DNA from: Clitoria ternatea
Lineage: Eukaryota > Streptophyta > Magnoliopsida > Fabales > Fabaceae
Assembly (NCBI GenBank): GCA_037962975.1
Contig: CM075672.1
Coordinates: 124,048,001-124,112,000, forward strand
DNA: 64,000 nucleotides
Direction of reading: 5' to 3'
The translations under genes were made by a program, and so were the position numbers. Below are positions 1 to 11,242 of this stretch, piece by piece. The first letter of the stretch is position 1; each line of letters opens with the position of its first letter. The notes beneath the pieces are model-generated. The model was given only the letters and a program-made list of their open reading frames with translations, searched no databases and was not told the origin of the DNA.

Positions 1-476
1 ACTGTAAACCAAAAATTATCAACAGAAGAGCAAGCCCTTTTATGATGTCGATGTTTTAACATAATTGCTTATAGTGGAGGATATTTGTGGTTAAATACAA
101 CTATTAATTAATATATGAAATTGTTGGGGCTAAAAACTTAAATCCCTAGACAAAATGAAAAGAAGAAATTCTCATAGTTGCTTTGAATTTTGAATAAAAA
201 AGTTCTTTGGGATACATTTTTGTATCAATTGCTTGATGAGGAAATGTTGGTTGATTAAATTAATTTGACAACCCTCAATTAAAGAACTAATGTTAATATA
301 CTGCTAATTAAGAGCCTTAGCTGAGAAAAGAAATAAGGAAGAGCAAAGAGGCACACATATACATGTCATCAAGTTGGCATGTCTCAAGTGGACAGACTTT
401 CAAGTTACATCCATATTGGTTCTCATAAAGACTTGGAGGCTGAGCACATGTTTAATTAAATGGTTTGGACAATTTT
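1..476. other. unassigned AT-rich flank
   Basis: No coding potential, LTR end or tandem repeat is recognisable here. It ends where a CACTA-type terminus begins at 477, so it may be the original host flank of that transposon or part of an older element. Confidence 0.4.
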
Positions 477-1069
477 CACTACAAAAAACTAGGATCAGCA
501 ACAGACAGAAGACGTCGCTAATCACTCATTTTCCATCGCAGCCAAGGTCAAGGGCCTCGATGATGTAATCCACGTCGTTGCTAACCCCGATGTCGCTAGC
601 CTTTTTAGCGACACTGAATAGAATCAGTGGCTAATTAGCTACTGAAACCATGCGTATCAGATATACATTTTTCTGTCGTTGACCTCTTTACCCCACATGT
701 CATTTTTTTAAAAAAGTTAATGTCGACGGTCGTAGGTTCCATCACTAGCTTGTCGCTAAATACGAATATAGTTTCCGTCGCTAATGCAATGACAAGACTT
801 AGCCAGATCCACGTGGGATAACCGTAGCAATGGGGTATCGTCGTCATTATTGTTTGAGATTAACGACGGTTGTCATGCTTGTTGCTGTATACAACCAAAA
901 AACACATGCATTTTTTATATATGTGCCATAACTGTAGCGATGGGGATGTTGGCCGTCATTATACTTGCGCCGCCCACCGTGTCAAATGTGACAGAAACTT
1001 GTTTGTCGTTAGATAGTGACGTTAAGTTGGCCATCGCTATATTGGGGATGCCTCATTGGTCGTTGCTAA
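477..1069 (-). mobile_element. CACTA (En/Spm) transposon end with subterminal repeats
   Basis: The block opens at 477 with CACTACAAAAAACT, the characteristic CACTA-superfamily terminal inverted repeat. From about 511 to 1069 it holds many degenerate copies, in both orientations, of a short word like GTCGCTAAT (for example near 513, 751, 778 and 1059). Such subterminal repeats are the usual binding sites of the element's own TNP protein. The matching opposite terminus is not in the window. Solo LTR I cuts the block off at 1069. The broken transposon gene at 13117-14577 on the minus strand and the AT-rich stretch 7466-7705 probably belong to the same element; strand is given from that gene. Confidence 0.72.
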
Positions 1070-1871
1070 TGTAACATCCTAATAGTTTAAATTAAACTTA
1101 TTCATGTTGTGATGATTAATTAATTAGTGGTTAGTGAAATTTAAATTAAATAACTTCTAAATAAAATTAATTAATTAGAGAAGGTGGTTAGAAATGTAGA
1201 TTTAATTAAATTACAACATTAAATTAATAATTACCAGAGGGTAAAAGTGAGAACTTAATTATCTAAAGAAAAATAAAAAAGAGAAATAGAAATTTAGATT
1301 AAAAGAAAATAAAAAAGAAAAAAAGAGAAATTGAATGCAAATTCAGAATCCCGGGAGCGAGACCAACACGTTAGGTACCCTTACTTTCTCCTTTTCTTCT
1401 TCTTTCTCTCTCTAGGTCGAATTGGGGATTATGGGGGATGTTTCATTTTTTCCATTTTCCAAACAATCCAAAGCTTGGAAATGGCCATTGAAAAGGTAAA
1501 TGATAATAACTTGCTAACGAGGTATGGTTTCGGCATGGTTAGGTTTCAAACCGAGCTTCGGAAGGGTTGTAGGAGAAGCGAAAAGTAGCAAAGATAACAG
1601 GAAGTAAAAGAGGTAAGACTTTGGAACCTTGAATTGAAGTTTTGAGTTATTTGGGTAAAGTGGGTTAAGTTTGTGGAAGTCAAAATATAAATTGCTTTAT
1701 GTGAAATTCTAGAACTCAGATAATTGGCGAGTTTACAAACTTGGTCATTGCGGCGAAAGCTTCAGAAGCGAGGAGTTGAGGTAAGGGGGTTGTACGAGCG
1801 TTATATTAATAGAAATATGAATCTGAGCCGTTTTGGCGATCGTGAGAAAATGGTAGCATAGTTATGTAATT

Positions 1872-1873
<2 letters not shown>

Positions 1874-1950
<77 letters not shown>
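1874..1950. repeat. compound microsatellite (TA)n(TG)n(TATG)n
   Basis: An uninterrupted TA run passes into a TG run and then a few TATG units inside LTR I. It is a polymorphic-type simple repeat with no coding meaning; the Thr-His-rich open frame on its minus strand is an artefact. Confidence 0.95.
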
Positions 1951-3020
1951 GATAGGTATAAAATGTAATTGTGTGGTAGAAATGAAAATATAATGAATGG
2001 TAAATTGTTGAATAATACGATGAAATACATTTATATCCTTGGATGGTAGAATGATGATGATGTTGTTGATGTATATTTACACATACATGTATGATGGTAA
2101 ATTTATATGATAACTGTGATATAGTCGAGTTAGGATAAGTTATGTATTATAGTCATACGCCTTTAGATGTTAAATTATAATGATGAAATAATGTAATGGA
2201 CTGTGATGTTGAAGAAACTGAGTGATGATGACATGAATTATAAAGTTGTATAATGATGTAATGATATTAAGTTTCTTGAGTAACCTAGTTGGTTGTCCCA
2301 GGGTGATGGTTATAATGTCGGGACTAGATGTGATGGATAATTTGAAATAAAAATGGGAAGTATTGCTGTAAATGAGTTGATGATAATTTATAAATGCTTT
2401 ATATGCATGTTGTGTGGTGTGGATGGCCGATTGATATAAATTACCCCTCATTTTTTGCTCTAGTGGTTGTTTGTGGCCTCCTTGAGCTATCTAGTGGTCA
2501 GGTAGGACCTAGTGGTGAAGTAGGGAATCAGGCGGGCTCGGTGGGCTACGGGGTGTCAAGTAGGACCCTCAGCTGACGATCGATCCTTTTAGTATCCGGA
2601 TACTAGAGTCGTATTTTATGCTTGATTGAGAGTCAATGATGACTATAGTTGAGTATATGTTGAGTAATTAATGATGAAGTGATAGTAATTACATTGATGA
2701 TGATATGAGGTTATTTGAGATAGATAATGCGATCGATGTTAACTAAATTGATGATGAAATGATGATTGAGTAATTTGATTCTGAGATTGGTGTTACTTGA
2801 GTGAGTAATGAGATATGATGATTGTGTTGCACTTTGTTATGCTTTTCCTGTTACATGAGTGTGTGTATATATATTGTTGATTATTTGTATTAATTTATAT
2901 AGTCAATCACTCACCCTTACAACTGTTTTTAGTGCCTAAAGACAGGGATCCCCTATATGCTGTAAAGACCAGTGCTCAGAGGTGAAACAATGCCAATGAG
3001 GGATATTTGATTTTTTGATG

Positions 3021-6000
3021 TGTAACACCCCGGCCCGAAGTAGGGGTAAATTTTTTGCGATTTAAATTAACTTTAAGGAGAAGAAATTCAATATATATAA
3101 TGCCGAGTAATTACCCCGGATCATTTAATAACCGATCTCATATATGAAGATATGAGACGGTATCAGAGTGCTCCTCGGACGACCGGATTTGAGGCCGTCA
3201 TAACGGAAAAGCAGAGGATGTAATTAAATTTAAGAGTTATTAAAATATATACCAAAAAGAGGATGAAAGATGCCTCATCGATTTATTAAACAATAGAAAT
3301 ATAATTTCATAATAATAATATCATTCATACATTATCAAGGTCATTAATGAAAATTAGCCATACACATAATGTCTAATTTTCCTACATGACCTCCAAAATC
3401 AACTATCATCAAATTAATTTCAAAATAAGCATATACACACTATATGCTATACAAAACGAATATATATGCCGGTCAAGGCTCACCCACATTCCTTCCACAT
3501 TTACCTTCACCAATCCTCGACCTCCATAGAGTAGGGTTTTACATTATACCTACATCAAACTTAAAAATGGCAACTAGGAGGTGAGTAACATAATCCAAAT
3601 GTACCAAAGTCATACATTCTGATGATATTTATACATGTGTGCATTATATTCATTTTTCAAGAAAACATCACAAGCTTCACACACATGATACATCATTCCA
3701 TCTCAACACAGTACATGTCTAATTAAGTATATTCACAACGCAATATCATATATAATATATCCTTAACATTCTCAATAATCATCACACTTTTAATGTTAGT
3801 ACCTCAGCTTACTTTCCCTCTATTTAACAATCATCCATCGCCACCGTAGGCTATCAACTAGGCATATCTCCAGCTATATGCAAATGCTCTTAAAGCTAAT
3901 GCATATGCACAAAGGAATTATTATCAAGTTCGGATCCGACTGTGGGACACAACAACATATCAAATGTAGGACAAGCATAGGTGTGCTACTATGCCCCTAC
4001 TGCAGTAGTAAAATATGTACACACATATCATAATTCATGCATGCTCATAACATCATACTTTTACTGGTACCAAACCACTCTCGCCCATCTGTAGCACTAG
4101 TCACCCCATGACTTGCGGATCAACATTATGGCCTTACTTGCAAAAGTGATATGGGCCTCCCCCGAACACACATCGAAGGAGCCGTGTCCCATCGAACACC
4201 AAGGTAAACCACTCATCACAGAGCCGCCCTCCCACAAGGCCTGCCACATAGGGTGCCTCGTCATTGACCTAAGGGCAGCTTTGTGATTCCCTGAATCACT
4301 AGGGAATAATAACAGTATACCCGTGCACTGGGCCGCCCTTCCACTGGGCCTGCCTATTGGAACCCCTAACATTCCATATAAGCAGCGAATGATATGCCAT
4401 GGATGCAAATGCCAATCAATGCACTCTCACACTGTGCATCCTAAATGCCACTTAATCAATTGTCCATTTACTACTACCACTTAGTGGATTTCAGTATTCT
4501 CAATCTTTACCAATTTTCGTTGGAACTCACACACATCGGCAGTTAGTGGCAATCACATTTATCAATTCACATATACATAATTAGGATATTTCACATCATT
4601 AATTTCAATTCAAAACATGGTCTCAAACCATCATGACATATTTCATCAACATATTCAACATAATATCAGATCCGGTCTCGATACCGATACCAAAGTACGG
4701 AAATCACTTCATCCGTTCTGTGCGATACTGACTCGGCAGGTAAAACATCAGACTAATAAGACCGTATAGGCGATCTCCCTATACCGGTATGTCCGTGTTA
4801 ACACCTTACATATCGGATGTAATCCGTTCTCCATATCAGAGACGTATGGGATAATCATAAGTGGCTTAGGTAATAGCACTTATCCTCATTACTGGTGTTG
4901 GGGACATTTCCTGAAAGATGCATTTTACACCCCTTAAGCCACACTTGTCTCCCACATCAACGTGTAAGACCGGTGTGAGGGATCTTCAGAACATCAAGAC
5001 TGGTCTTCTCTCACTGGGATACCAGATAATCATACTGGATATATACAACACCGATATAAAACCTTAGTCATCCATTGACTCTCGTGGCTGGTCCCATACT
5101 AGATCATTGACTCCGGCTCAGACTAGTTCAATATCATATTCATCATCCCAAATACATGCCACATAACATCAATCATTCTAAATGCACTCAAATCATGAAA
5201 TTATTACATCGTCCACCCAAGCAATCATTAAACACAATCATATATACATATTTTCACATCATCAATGGATGAAATCATGCATTTGGAATAGTTACCCCCT
5301 CCTACCTTAAGAGAAGTAGTAATCAACGCGGTCCGATGATTCCACCTCGTCACTGGGGTTATTTCCTACATCATAATATATCACACAATTATTTTTTATT
5401 CAACTACCTCGGCTTAATGTTCATATTCATTTACTTGATGTCTTCCAGCATCTTAACTCTCAAGTCCCATTTATTTCATTCATTCCACTATAACGACCAT
5501 GGGTTAGGTGCCTTCATTTATTATTATGCATTTTTAATGTCAAACCCATTAAAGAGTTCCCATATTAATGGTTCCCAACAACCATTAAGCTTCATTAATG
5601 GCCATTCACCATTAATAACATCATCTCACCTCACCAATAATAATTATCTAACACAATAAATGCTTCTCCACTAATATTTTGCATTCCCCCAAATCATAGG
5701 GTTAGGGTTTCTCTAAAACCCAACAACACTCATTAAATCACTTTCCCAATATCAGAACCCAAAAACCCATAGTTCATACTCTTGAGAAATACAAGAGTTT
5801 ACCTTAAGAGAAGAAATGAGTGGGTTTTCCAAAGGGAAATGGAGCCACACGAAAATGAGGAGAAAGGAGGTTGAGACTTCAAGCTCCAAACTCTTCCAAG
5901 CTCCTTCAAGAACAGAAATGAGAGAGGAGAAGAGAGCCACCACCCTTTTCGGTTAGGGTTTTTAAAGAGAAGTAGAAGAGGAAATGAAGGAGAAGAGTAA

Positions 6001-6419
6001 AGAAGAAGAAGAAGCAAGGTGTTTGTTAAGAGGGACCAAGAAGCTGACGGGAATAAGAAGAGAAAAATGGGCCATTTGGCTTTATTTTTAATCCCTCTTT
6101 AAAGATTCATCATTTTATGACAAACAAGATCTTTGTTCGAGCTCAATACTTTATCCAAAAATTATTCTGAATAAATATTTGGATTCCCAATAATATCCTT
6201 AACAGCCCTGACCAATATCATCCCAATCGGAGATACTTGGTCCGACACCCATATTTCAACCGGGTTTATTTTCAGCTTATCCGGTTCCAATAAATTATAA
6301 ACAGTTCCCAAAAATCTTAATTTATTTATTCCTAATATTTTGGAACATTAAATATCCCAAATATAATTATTTAATATTTATCTCCTTAATTAATCCTTTA
6401 TTTTAAAATTTAGGGTGTT

Positions 6420-6422
<3 letters not shown>
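3021..6422 (-). mobile_element. solo LTR J (chromovirus type) nested in LTR I
   Basis: TGTAACACCC at 3021 and GGGTGTTACA ending at 6422 are complementary LTR ends. Read on the minus strand, the first 300 bp match the starts of LTRs F, H and 58172 (conserved block around ATGGGTGTCGGACCAAG, here near 6240), so the element pointed leftwards. At 3,402 bp with no primer site or coding region it is a solo LTR. A donor-like AAGGTAAAC on the minus strand lies at about 5,798-5,806. No clean 5-bp target duplication is visible: TGATG lies on the left and an (AT)n run on the right, which may have grown over the target site. Confidence 0.75.

Positions 6423-6458
<36 letters not shown>
6423..6458. repeat. 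(AT)n microsatellite at the LTR J / LTR I junction
   Basis: A pure AT dinucleotide run begins immediately after the LTR J end. It may have expanded from the insertion target and would explain the missing target duplication. Confidence 0.95.
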
Positions 6459-6460
<2 letters not shown>

Positions 6461-7197
6461 TATGTTTTGGGAAGTTGGTGACAAGGTAGTCATTATGTAA
6501 TTGTGGTATATATATTTATGTTGCTTGATGGATGTGATCATATGATAGTATGTTTATGACTTATGCTAGGTGTTGGCATAATTGTTATTATGTTGATGAA
6601 GAATGTGATGATGTCCAGGTTGTTTATTGTGATTGGGCATTAAGCCTTTGATGATGAATATATGATATATGGGCAGCTTGTGATTAATGTGGCACTAGCC
6701 ATTTGTTGTTGTGTTTTGTATGCATATTGGCAGGTATTGTGATCTATGTGTGCTATACATATGCATAATGTTGATGTGATTCAATGACATGTAGTTGTTA
6801 TAGTTGATATGTGAAGTTAGATGCAAATTATGTGAAATTAGGTGTTTTATTTACAAATTAATAGGAGATTTAAAGTTCCAATAGGTGTAGGAACCCTTAT
6901 AAGGGATCGACAGATCCATTGAGTTATTTAGAAGTAGTTTGTATTGACAAATGTCCAATTGAAAGGAGTTTGAGGTGGGTTAAGCATAGTAGTTGCTAGA
7001 AATTGTGTGAATTCATTTTTGCACATAAGTTAGTCATATAAAGGAATTTTTGGGAACGGACTATGCTAGCAGGTCTAGAATGGAGGAACATAGTGCCCGT
7101 GAAGTTTAGTGCAATCGAAGTTGAAATGGGCAAAGTAGGTAGGCCGGAGGTTAGTCCATATGCAAAATTCTACAATCTGCTGCATTCTGTGCTGATA

Positions 7198-7304
7198 GTA
7201 ATTGATTACAGTCCTTCCTGTAATTGATTACCGGAGAGTGAACTTAGTTTCCTGCACAAGTTGATCTCTGGTAATCAATTACAAGGCCTCATGTAATCGA
7301 TTAC
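7198..7304. repeat. palindrome array, GTAATCGATTAC type (LTR I)
   Basis: Four 12-bp near-palindromes (GTAATTGATTAC twice, GTAATCAATTAC, GTAATCGATTAC) start at 7198, 7220, 7271 and 7293. They form two pairs, each 22 bp apart, with 73 bp between pair starts. The sequence between them is not conserved. The array lies near the 3' end of LTR I, the same place as the unrelated palindromes of LTR F and element A. Confidence 0.85.
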
Positions 7305-7465
7305 AGGTTTCCTGTAATATATATTAGAGTTAAAAATTGGGATTTTAAGTAACATAGCCCTTAGGTTCCTCTTATTTATTGTTGAGAGAGTTTGGAAAGT
7401 AAAAAATTTACCCTGTTTTTAATCAGAACCCAGGATAAATGTTAGGAATCACTAAGGATGTTATA

Positions 7466-7705
7466 ACTAATGCTTTTATTTATTTATTTATTTTCAGAAG
7501 TTCATTTTATAAGTAAAAGCATAATTGTACAAAATAATAATATAATGTGTACACAATAATGATTATACAACAATTATAAATAAAAGCATAATTGTAGACA
7601 ACAATAATCAAAATTTATGTATACATAAAAAATGTCAAAAATGATTATATAAAATTAAAATACAATGTCAAGTGGAAAGGGGAGGGGAAGAGAGATGGGG
7701 GTAGG
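7466..7705 (-). mobile_element. CACTA remnant between two solo LTRs
   Basis: AT-rich sequence between the right end of LTR I and the left end of LTR H. By nesting logic it joins the CACTA end at 1069 to the broken CACTA gene at 13117. It probably holds the last codons and 3' untranslated region of that minus-strand gene. No other feature is recognisable. Confidence 0.5.
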
Positions 7706-8841
7706 TATAACACCCCTGATTTTCTGTACTCGAATCCCGATGTGATCGTCATAATTAATAAAAATGCGAATAAATTTTTCACATTTGAAAATATTCCCAA
7801 GACATCACCATGATCACATCAAGACCCAAATCACAGAAAACCAAAGAGTGAGATTAAATAACCCTAAGCTAGATCGATAAATAAATTGCCCATAACGGTA
7901 TAAGAAAATAATAGAGTTTATAGCGGAAGAATGTGTATACCGGGCACACACCTAGTCCCATATATGATGATATGAGAAAAGGCTCGGCAAAGCACACAGT
8001 GGCATATCATAAGCCTAATAGACAACCATCATCATTTTACATAATTATATAAACATGCAACGCCTAAAATATAATTATATATATACGTATCTATACATAT
8101 ACATTCGGGAATCTTCACCCGACTATCTCAATTATCAATGAACATCATTCAATTTTAATCCTTCTAATACATATCAAATCATCTCTCACATTCCACATAT
8201 ATATTCCCCATCCACAATTCAAAGGGGTTATCTTTATACATATCCAAAATCTCTAAATTATCTATATTCTCATAAACAATTCATTCACTATACAAGAATC
8301 CATAAATGATGCCGGCCATGGCACTTCCTCTACCACTATTTACCTTCACCCAAGCTTTAATTAAAATCCCATGGCAACCTGCATCACAATGCTAAAAAGG
8401 AGACCACACGGGAGAGTGAGTTATACATTCAAAATGATGAATAATATATATTGTGATCATGTGTATATGCATACAAACAACATGTGTGCTTTGCTATCAA
8501 AACATCAAATTATCATTCATTCATTATCTCATTATCACAATAGGCATACAAGCCTCATGAATCACAATTCATATCATAAATAAGCACAACATATACACAA
8601 TTACAAACACCATCACTTTACCACTTATCAACAAGGGCATTCATAATCATTACCATCATTAATTCATTAAGGTTTCACTCAAATACCTCCTCGCAAGGGG
8701 TTTGTCAACACTCGTGGTCATCCCATTTCAAATGCCATGGTCTTAAAGCTAATGCATATGTCAACTATTTAATGCATATGCAACGGATCTGATTTTCAAA
8801 TTCAACAATAATCACAATCACTTAAATTATCATCATCACTC

Positions 8842-9246
8842 AGGTATACACCCTTCGTGGCACCCTGCAAGTTGATTTATTCAACAACAATAGGACAAAG
8901 TCCTCTTCACTCTGGGATATACCCTTCGTGGCACCCCGCAAGGTGATTCTCTTCATAATAATTATCACAATACCATCATCACTTGGGGATACACCCCTCG
9001 TGGCACCACGCAAGGTGATATATTCAACAATAATTACGATAACATCATCTTCACTCCGGGATATACCCTTCGTGGCACCCCGCAAGTTGATTCTTTAATA
9101 ATAATTCAATAATAATAGGACAACGTCCTCTTCACTCCGGGATATACCCTTTGTGGCACCCCGCAAGGTGTTATATTTAACAACAATAATAGGATAACAT
9201 GCCCTTCACTCCGGGATATACCCTTCGTGGCACCCCGCAAGGTGAT
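8842..9246. repeat. about 72-bp tandem repeat, six units (LTR H)
   Basis: The core CCCTTCGTGGCACC recurs at 8851, 8922, 8994, 9066, 9147 and 9221, intervals of 71, 72, 72, 81 and 74 bp. AT-rich linkers with CAACAATAAT-like sequence separate the units. Two units of a related, complementary motif (CCACGAAGGG at 59801, CCATGAAGGG at 59863) occur in the plus-strand LTR 58172-61808, so the module is shared within the family and was amplified in LTR H. Confidence 0.9.
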
Positions 9247-9795
9247 ATATACAACAATAATACATATCAATGCCATGCTATGCCATGAATGCAACAATGC
9301 AATAATGCATGTGCCCAACAACCTCGCAAGGATAGCTCACCCTCTCAATTAGGGTATATTTTAATTTGGTATTTCAATAATCATATAATTATTTACAAGC
9401 CCCTCAGGGCATATCATTCATATAATTGGCATCTTAATGGCCACAAACATTATTCGTAACAGTCCACACATGAATATCAAAGGCATAACAAGCATCATAA
9501 TGTTAATCCACACATAGGATTATTTGAGGCATATTCATCATTAACATATTTGGCAATCACACTTTTACCCATCACATTCATTTAGTGGTTTTCAACCCAT
9601 CATAATTGTCATCTCAATATCTTATTCGTTATCCATCACCACCATATTATGTCGTAAGCATATCTATCTTTATACATTCCCTCAAGTATCAAATAATATA
9701 AGGGAAAAAGGCCTAAAGCCATGAGGGCCGAGAAAAGAAGGGCCAATACAATCAGAACCGAGAGAAAAGAAGGGAAAATTCCATCAGGGGGGTTA

Positions 9796-9995
9796 CTCGC
9801 TCAAGCGAGACCCACATTCGCTTGAGCGAGACAGCCCATCTCGCTTGGGCGTCTCGATTCGCTCGGGCGAAATCAAACCAGTATCTAATTTCCAGGTTGC
9901 TCGCTTGGGCGAAGCATCACACACCCAGCCACTCGCTCGGGCGAAATTACTCCAGTAACCATTTCCACACTCGCTCACTTGAGCGAGGAATCCAT
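9796..9995. repeat. palindrome array, CTCGCTTGAGCGAG type, block 1 (LTR H)
   Basis: Variants of a 14-bp palindrome with arms CTCGC/GCGAG start at 9796, 9817, 9840, 9858, 9900, 9932 and then near 9968-9990. The first pair is 21 bp apart. Sequence between copies is not conserved. Some arms have changed from CGC to CAC or from GCG to GTG. Confidence 0.85.
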
Positions 9996-10019
9996 TCGCT
10001 TAAGCGAAATCCGACCAGA

Positions 10020-10870
10020 GGTCGTCCTTCCCAACACTCGATTTTTACTCAGTGGACCTGTTCTAGGACCGATTCCTCCCATTCGGTCCTTCACCCAACC
10101 AAATCATTCCAGGACCGACTTCACACAGCCAAGCATATACCCACTCATTCAACTAGGCTCCTCAACACTTGGGTTTTCAATCAGCAAAGTCCCTCCAAAA
10201 CTGACTCCCATTACTCGGGTTTTCATTAGGTAGGATTCCTCCAAACCGACTACTAGCATTCGGGCTTTCCACTCGGTAAGATAACCCTGACCGACCCATC
10301 ACTCACTCAGTCCTCTGCTCGGCAAATTCAATTCAGACCGAGTCCGCTCTCACCCAGTCTTACACTCGGTATATTTATCCCAAGTCCGAGTCATCTCAAT
10401 CAGTTTTCCACTCGGCAACATCATTCCAAGTTTGAGTCATCACTGATCGCTCCTCACTCGGTTAATCATTCCAGACCGACCCCACACTCGCTCGGTCTTC
10501 CACTCGGTTAAATTATTCCAGACCAAATCTTTTTCTCACTCGGTTTTCCACTCAATAATTTATTTCAAAAAAATCGACTTCCTTTTCATTTTTGCACAAG
10601 TGAAGTTATTCCAGAATACTTCTGGACAAACACATCATATATCCCCACTCGGTGCCATCCCCACTCGGAATTACACACACATGGAGGGACTCCACTCGGA
10701 ATGAGTTACACTGAACTTGGAAATTCCCTCTCGGAACTCCACTGCTCGGAATATCACACAGGGAGACCTCTCACTCGGAATTATATCCACTCCTTCACTC
10801 GGAAGGTCCTGACTCGGACATAGCTCACTCGGAATTTCACTCAGAAATTCACTACAATCATGAAATTATT
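10020..10870. repeat. ACTCGG-word block (LTR H)
   Basis: About 30 scattered copies of short words such as CACTCGGAAT, CACTCGGTT and GACCGA separate two blocks of CTCGCTTGAGCGAG palindromes. The same ACTCGGAA words dominate the LTRs of element B, so LTR H mixes two vocabularies that are otherwise mostly element-specific. Confidence 0.75.
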
Positions 10871-10963
10871 TCTAAGGTTCCCACTCAAGTGAAATTTCAT
10901 CCAGAATCCCACTTACTCACCATACACTCGTCACACTCGGTCAAAACACAACCATACCAGTCA

Positions 10964-11242
10964 CTCACTTGAGTGAGCACCATCCCAGCATCAGACTTCA
11001 CATTCTCACTCAAGCTGCTCATACCCGCTTGAGCGAAAAACATCTAGTGATAATTTCCTCTCTAGCTCGCTCAAGCGCGGCCATGTCCGCTTGAGCGAGA
11101 TTTGCCCAGTAACTCCCCTGATTGCATAATATGCAGCTCGCTTGAGTGAAAATCTAACTTGCTTGGGCGAAATTGGTCCAGAGACCAATATACCAATACA
11201 GGGGATTCTCACCTGATCGAGATCCCTCCTCGCTTGAGCGAG
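10964..11242. repeat. palindrome array, CTCGCTTGAGCGAG type, block 2 (LTR H)
   Basis: Fourteen-bp palindromes start at 10964 (CTCACTTGAGTGAG, arms perfect), 11005/11024, 11066/11086, 11137/11158 and 11229. Pairs are 19-21 bp apart. Pair starts are 61 and 71 bp apart, and the last single copy lies 71 bp after the second member of the previous pair. These are the intervals seen in LTR F and LTR 58172. Confidence 0.88.

Larger units (their letters stand above)
1070..7465 (+). mobile_element. solo LTR I (chromovirus type), split by solo LTR J
   Basis: Starts TGTAACATCC at 1070 and ends GGATGTTATA at 7465, where the canonical end would be TTACA; the last C has apparently become T. Without the nested LTR at 3021-6422 it is about 2,994 bp. 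The flanking 5 bp are GCTAA (1065-1069) and ACTAA (7466-7470), a target duplication with one G-to-A change. No primer site, polypurine tract or gag-pol lies inside, so this is a solo LTR left by LTR-LTR recombination. A donor-like AGGTAAG at 1611-1617 sits where other LTRs of the group have one. Palindromes lie about 160-270 bp before the LTR end. Confidence 0.7.

Noticed and set aside
1806..2030. Thr-His/Ile-Tyr repeat protein on the minus strand
   Set aside because: Translation of the microsatellite 1874-1950.
4668..4850. A fifth palindrome array in solo LTR J
   Set aside because: ATACCGGTAT (4781), CGGATGTAATCCG (4814) and CCATA...TATGG (4831-4849) are individually palindromic, with one 20-bp centre spacing, but share no word, so chance cannot be excluded.
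5336..5659. 107-codon open frame on the plus strand
   Set aside because: Lies inside solo LTR J, antisense to it, low-complexity composition, no recognisable domain.
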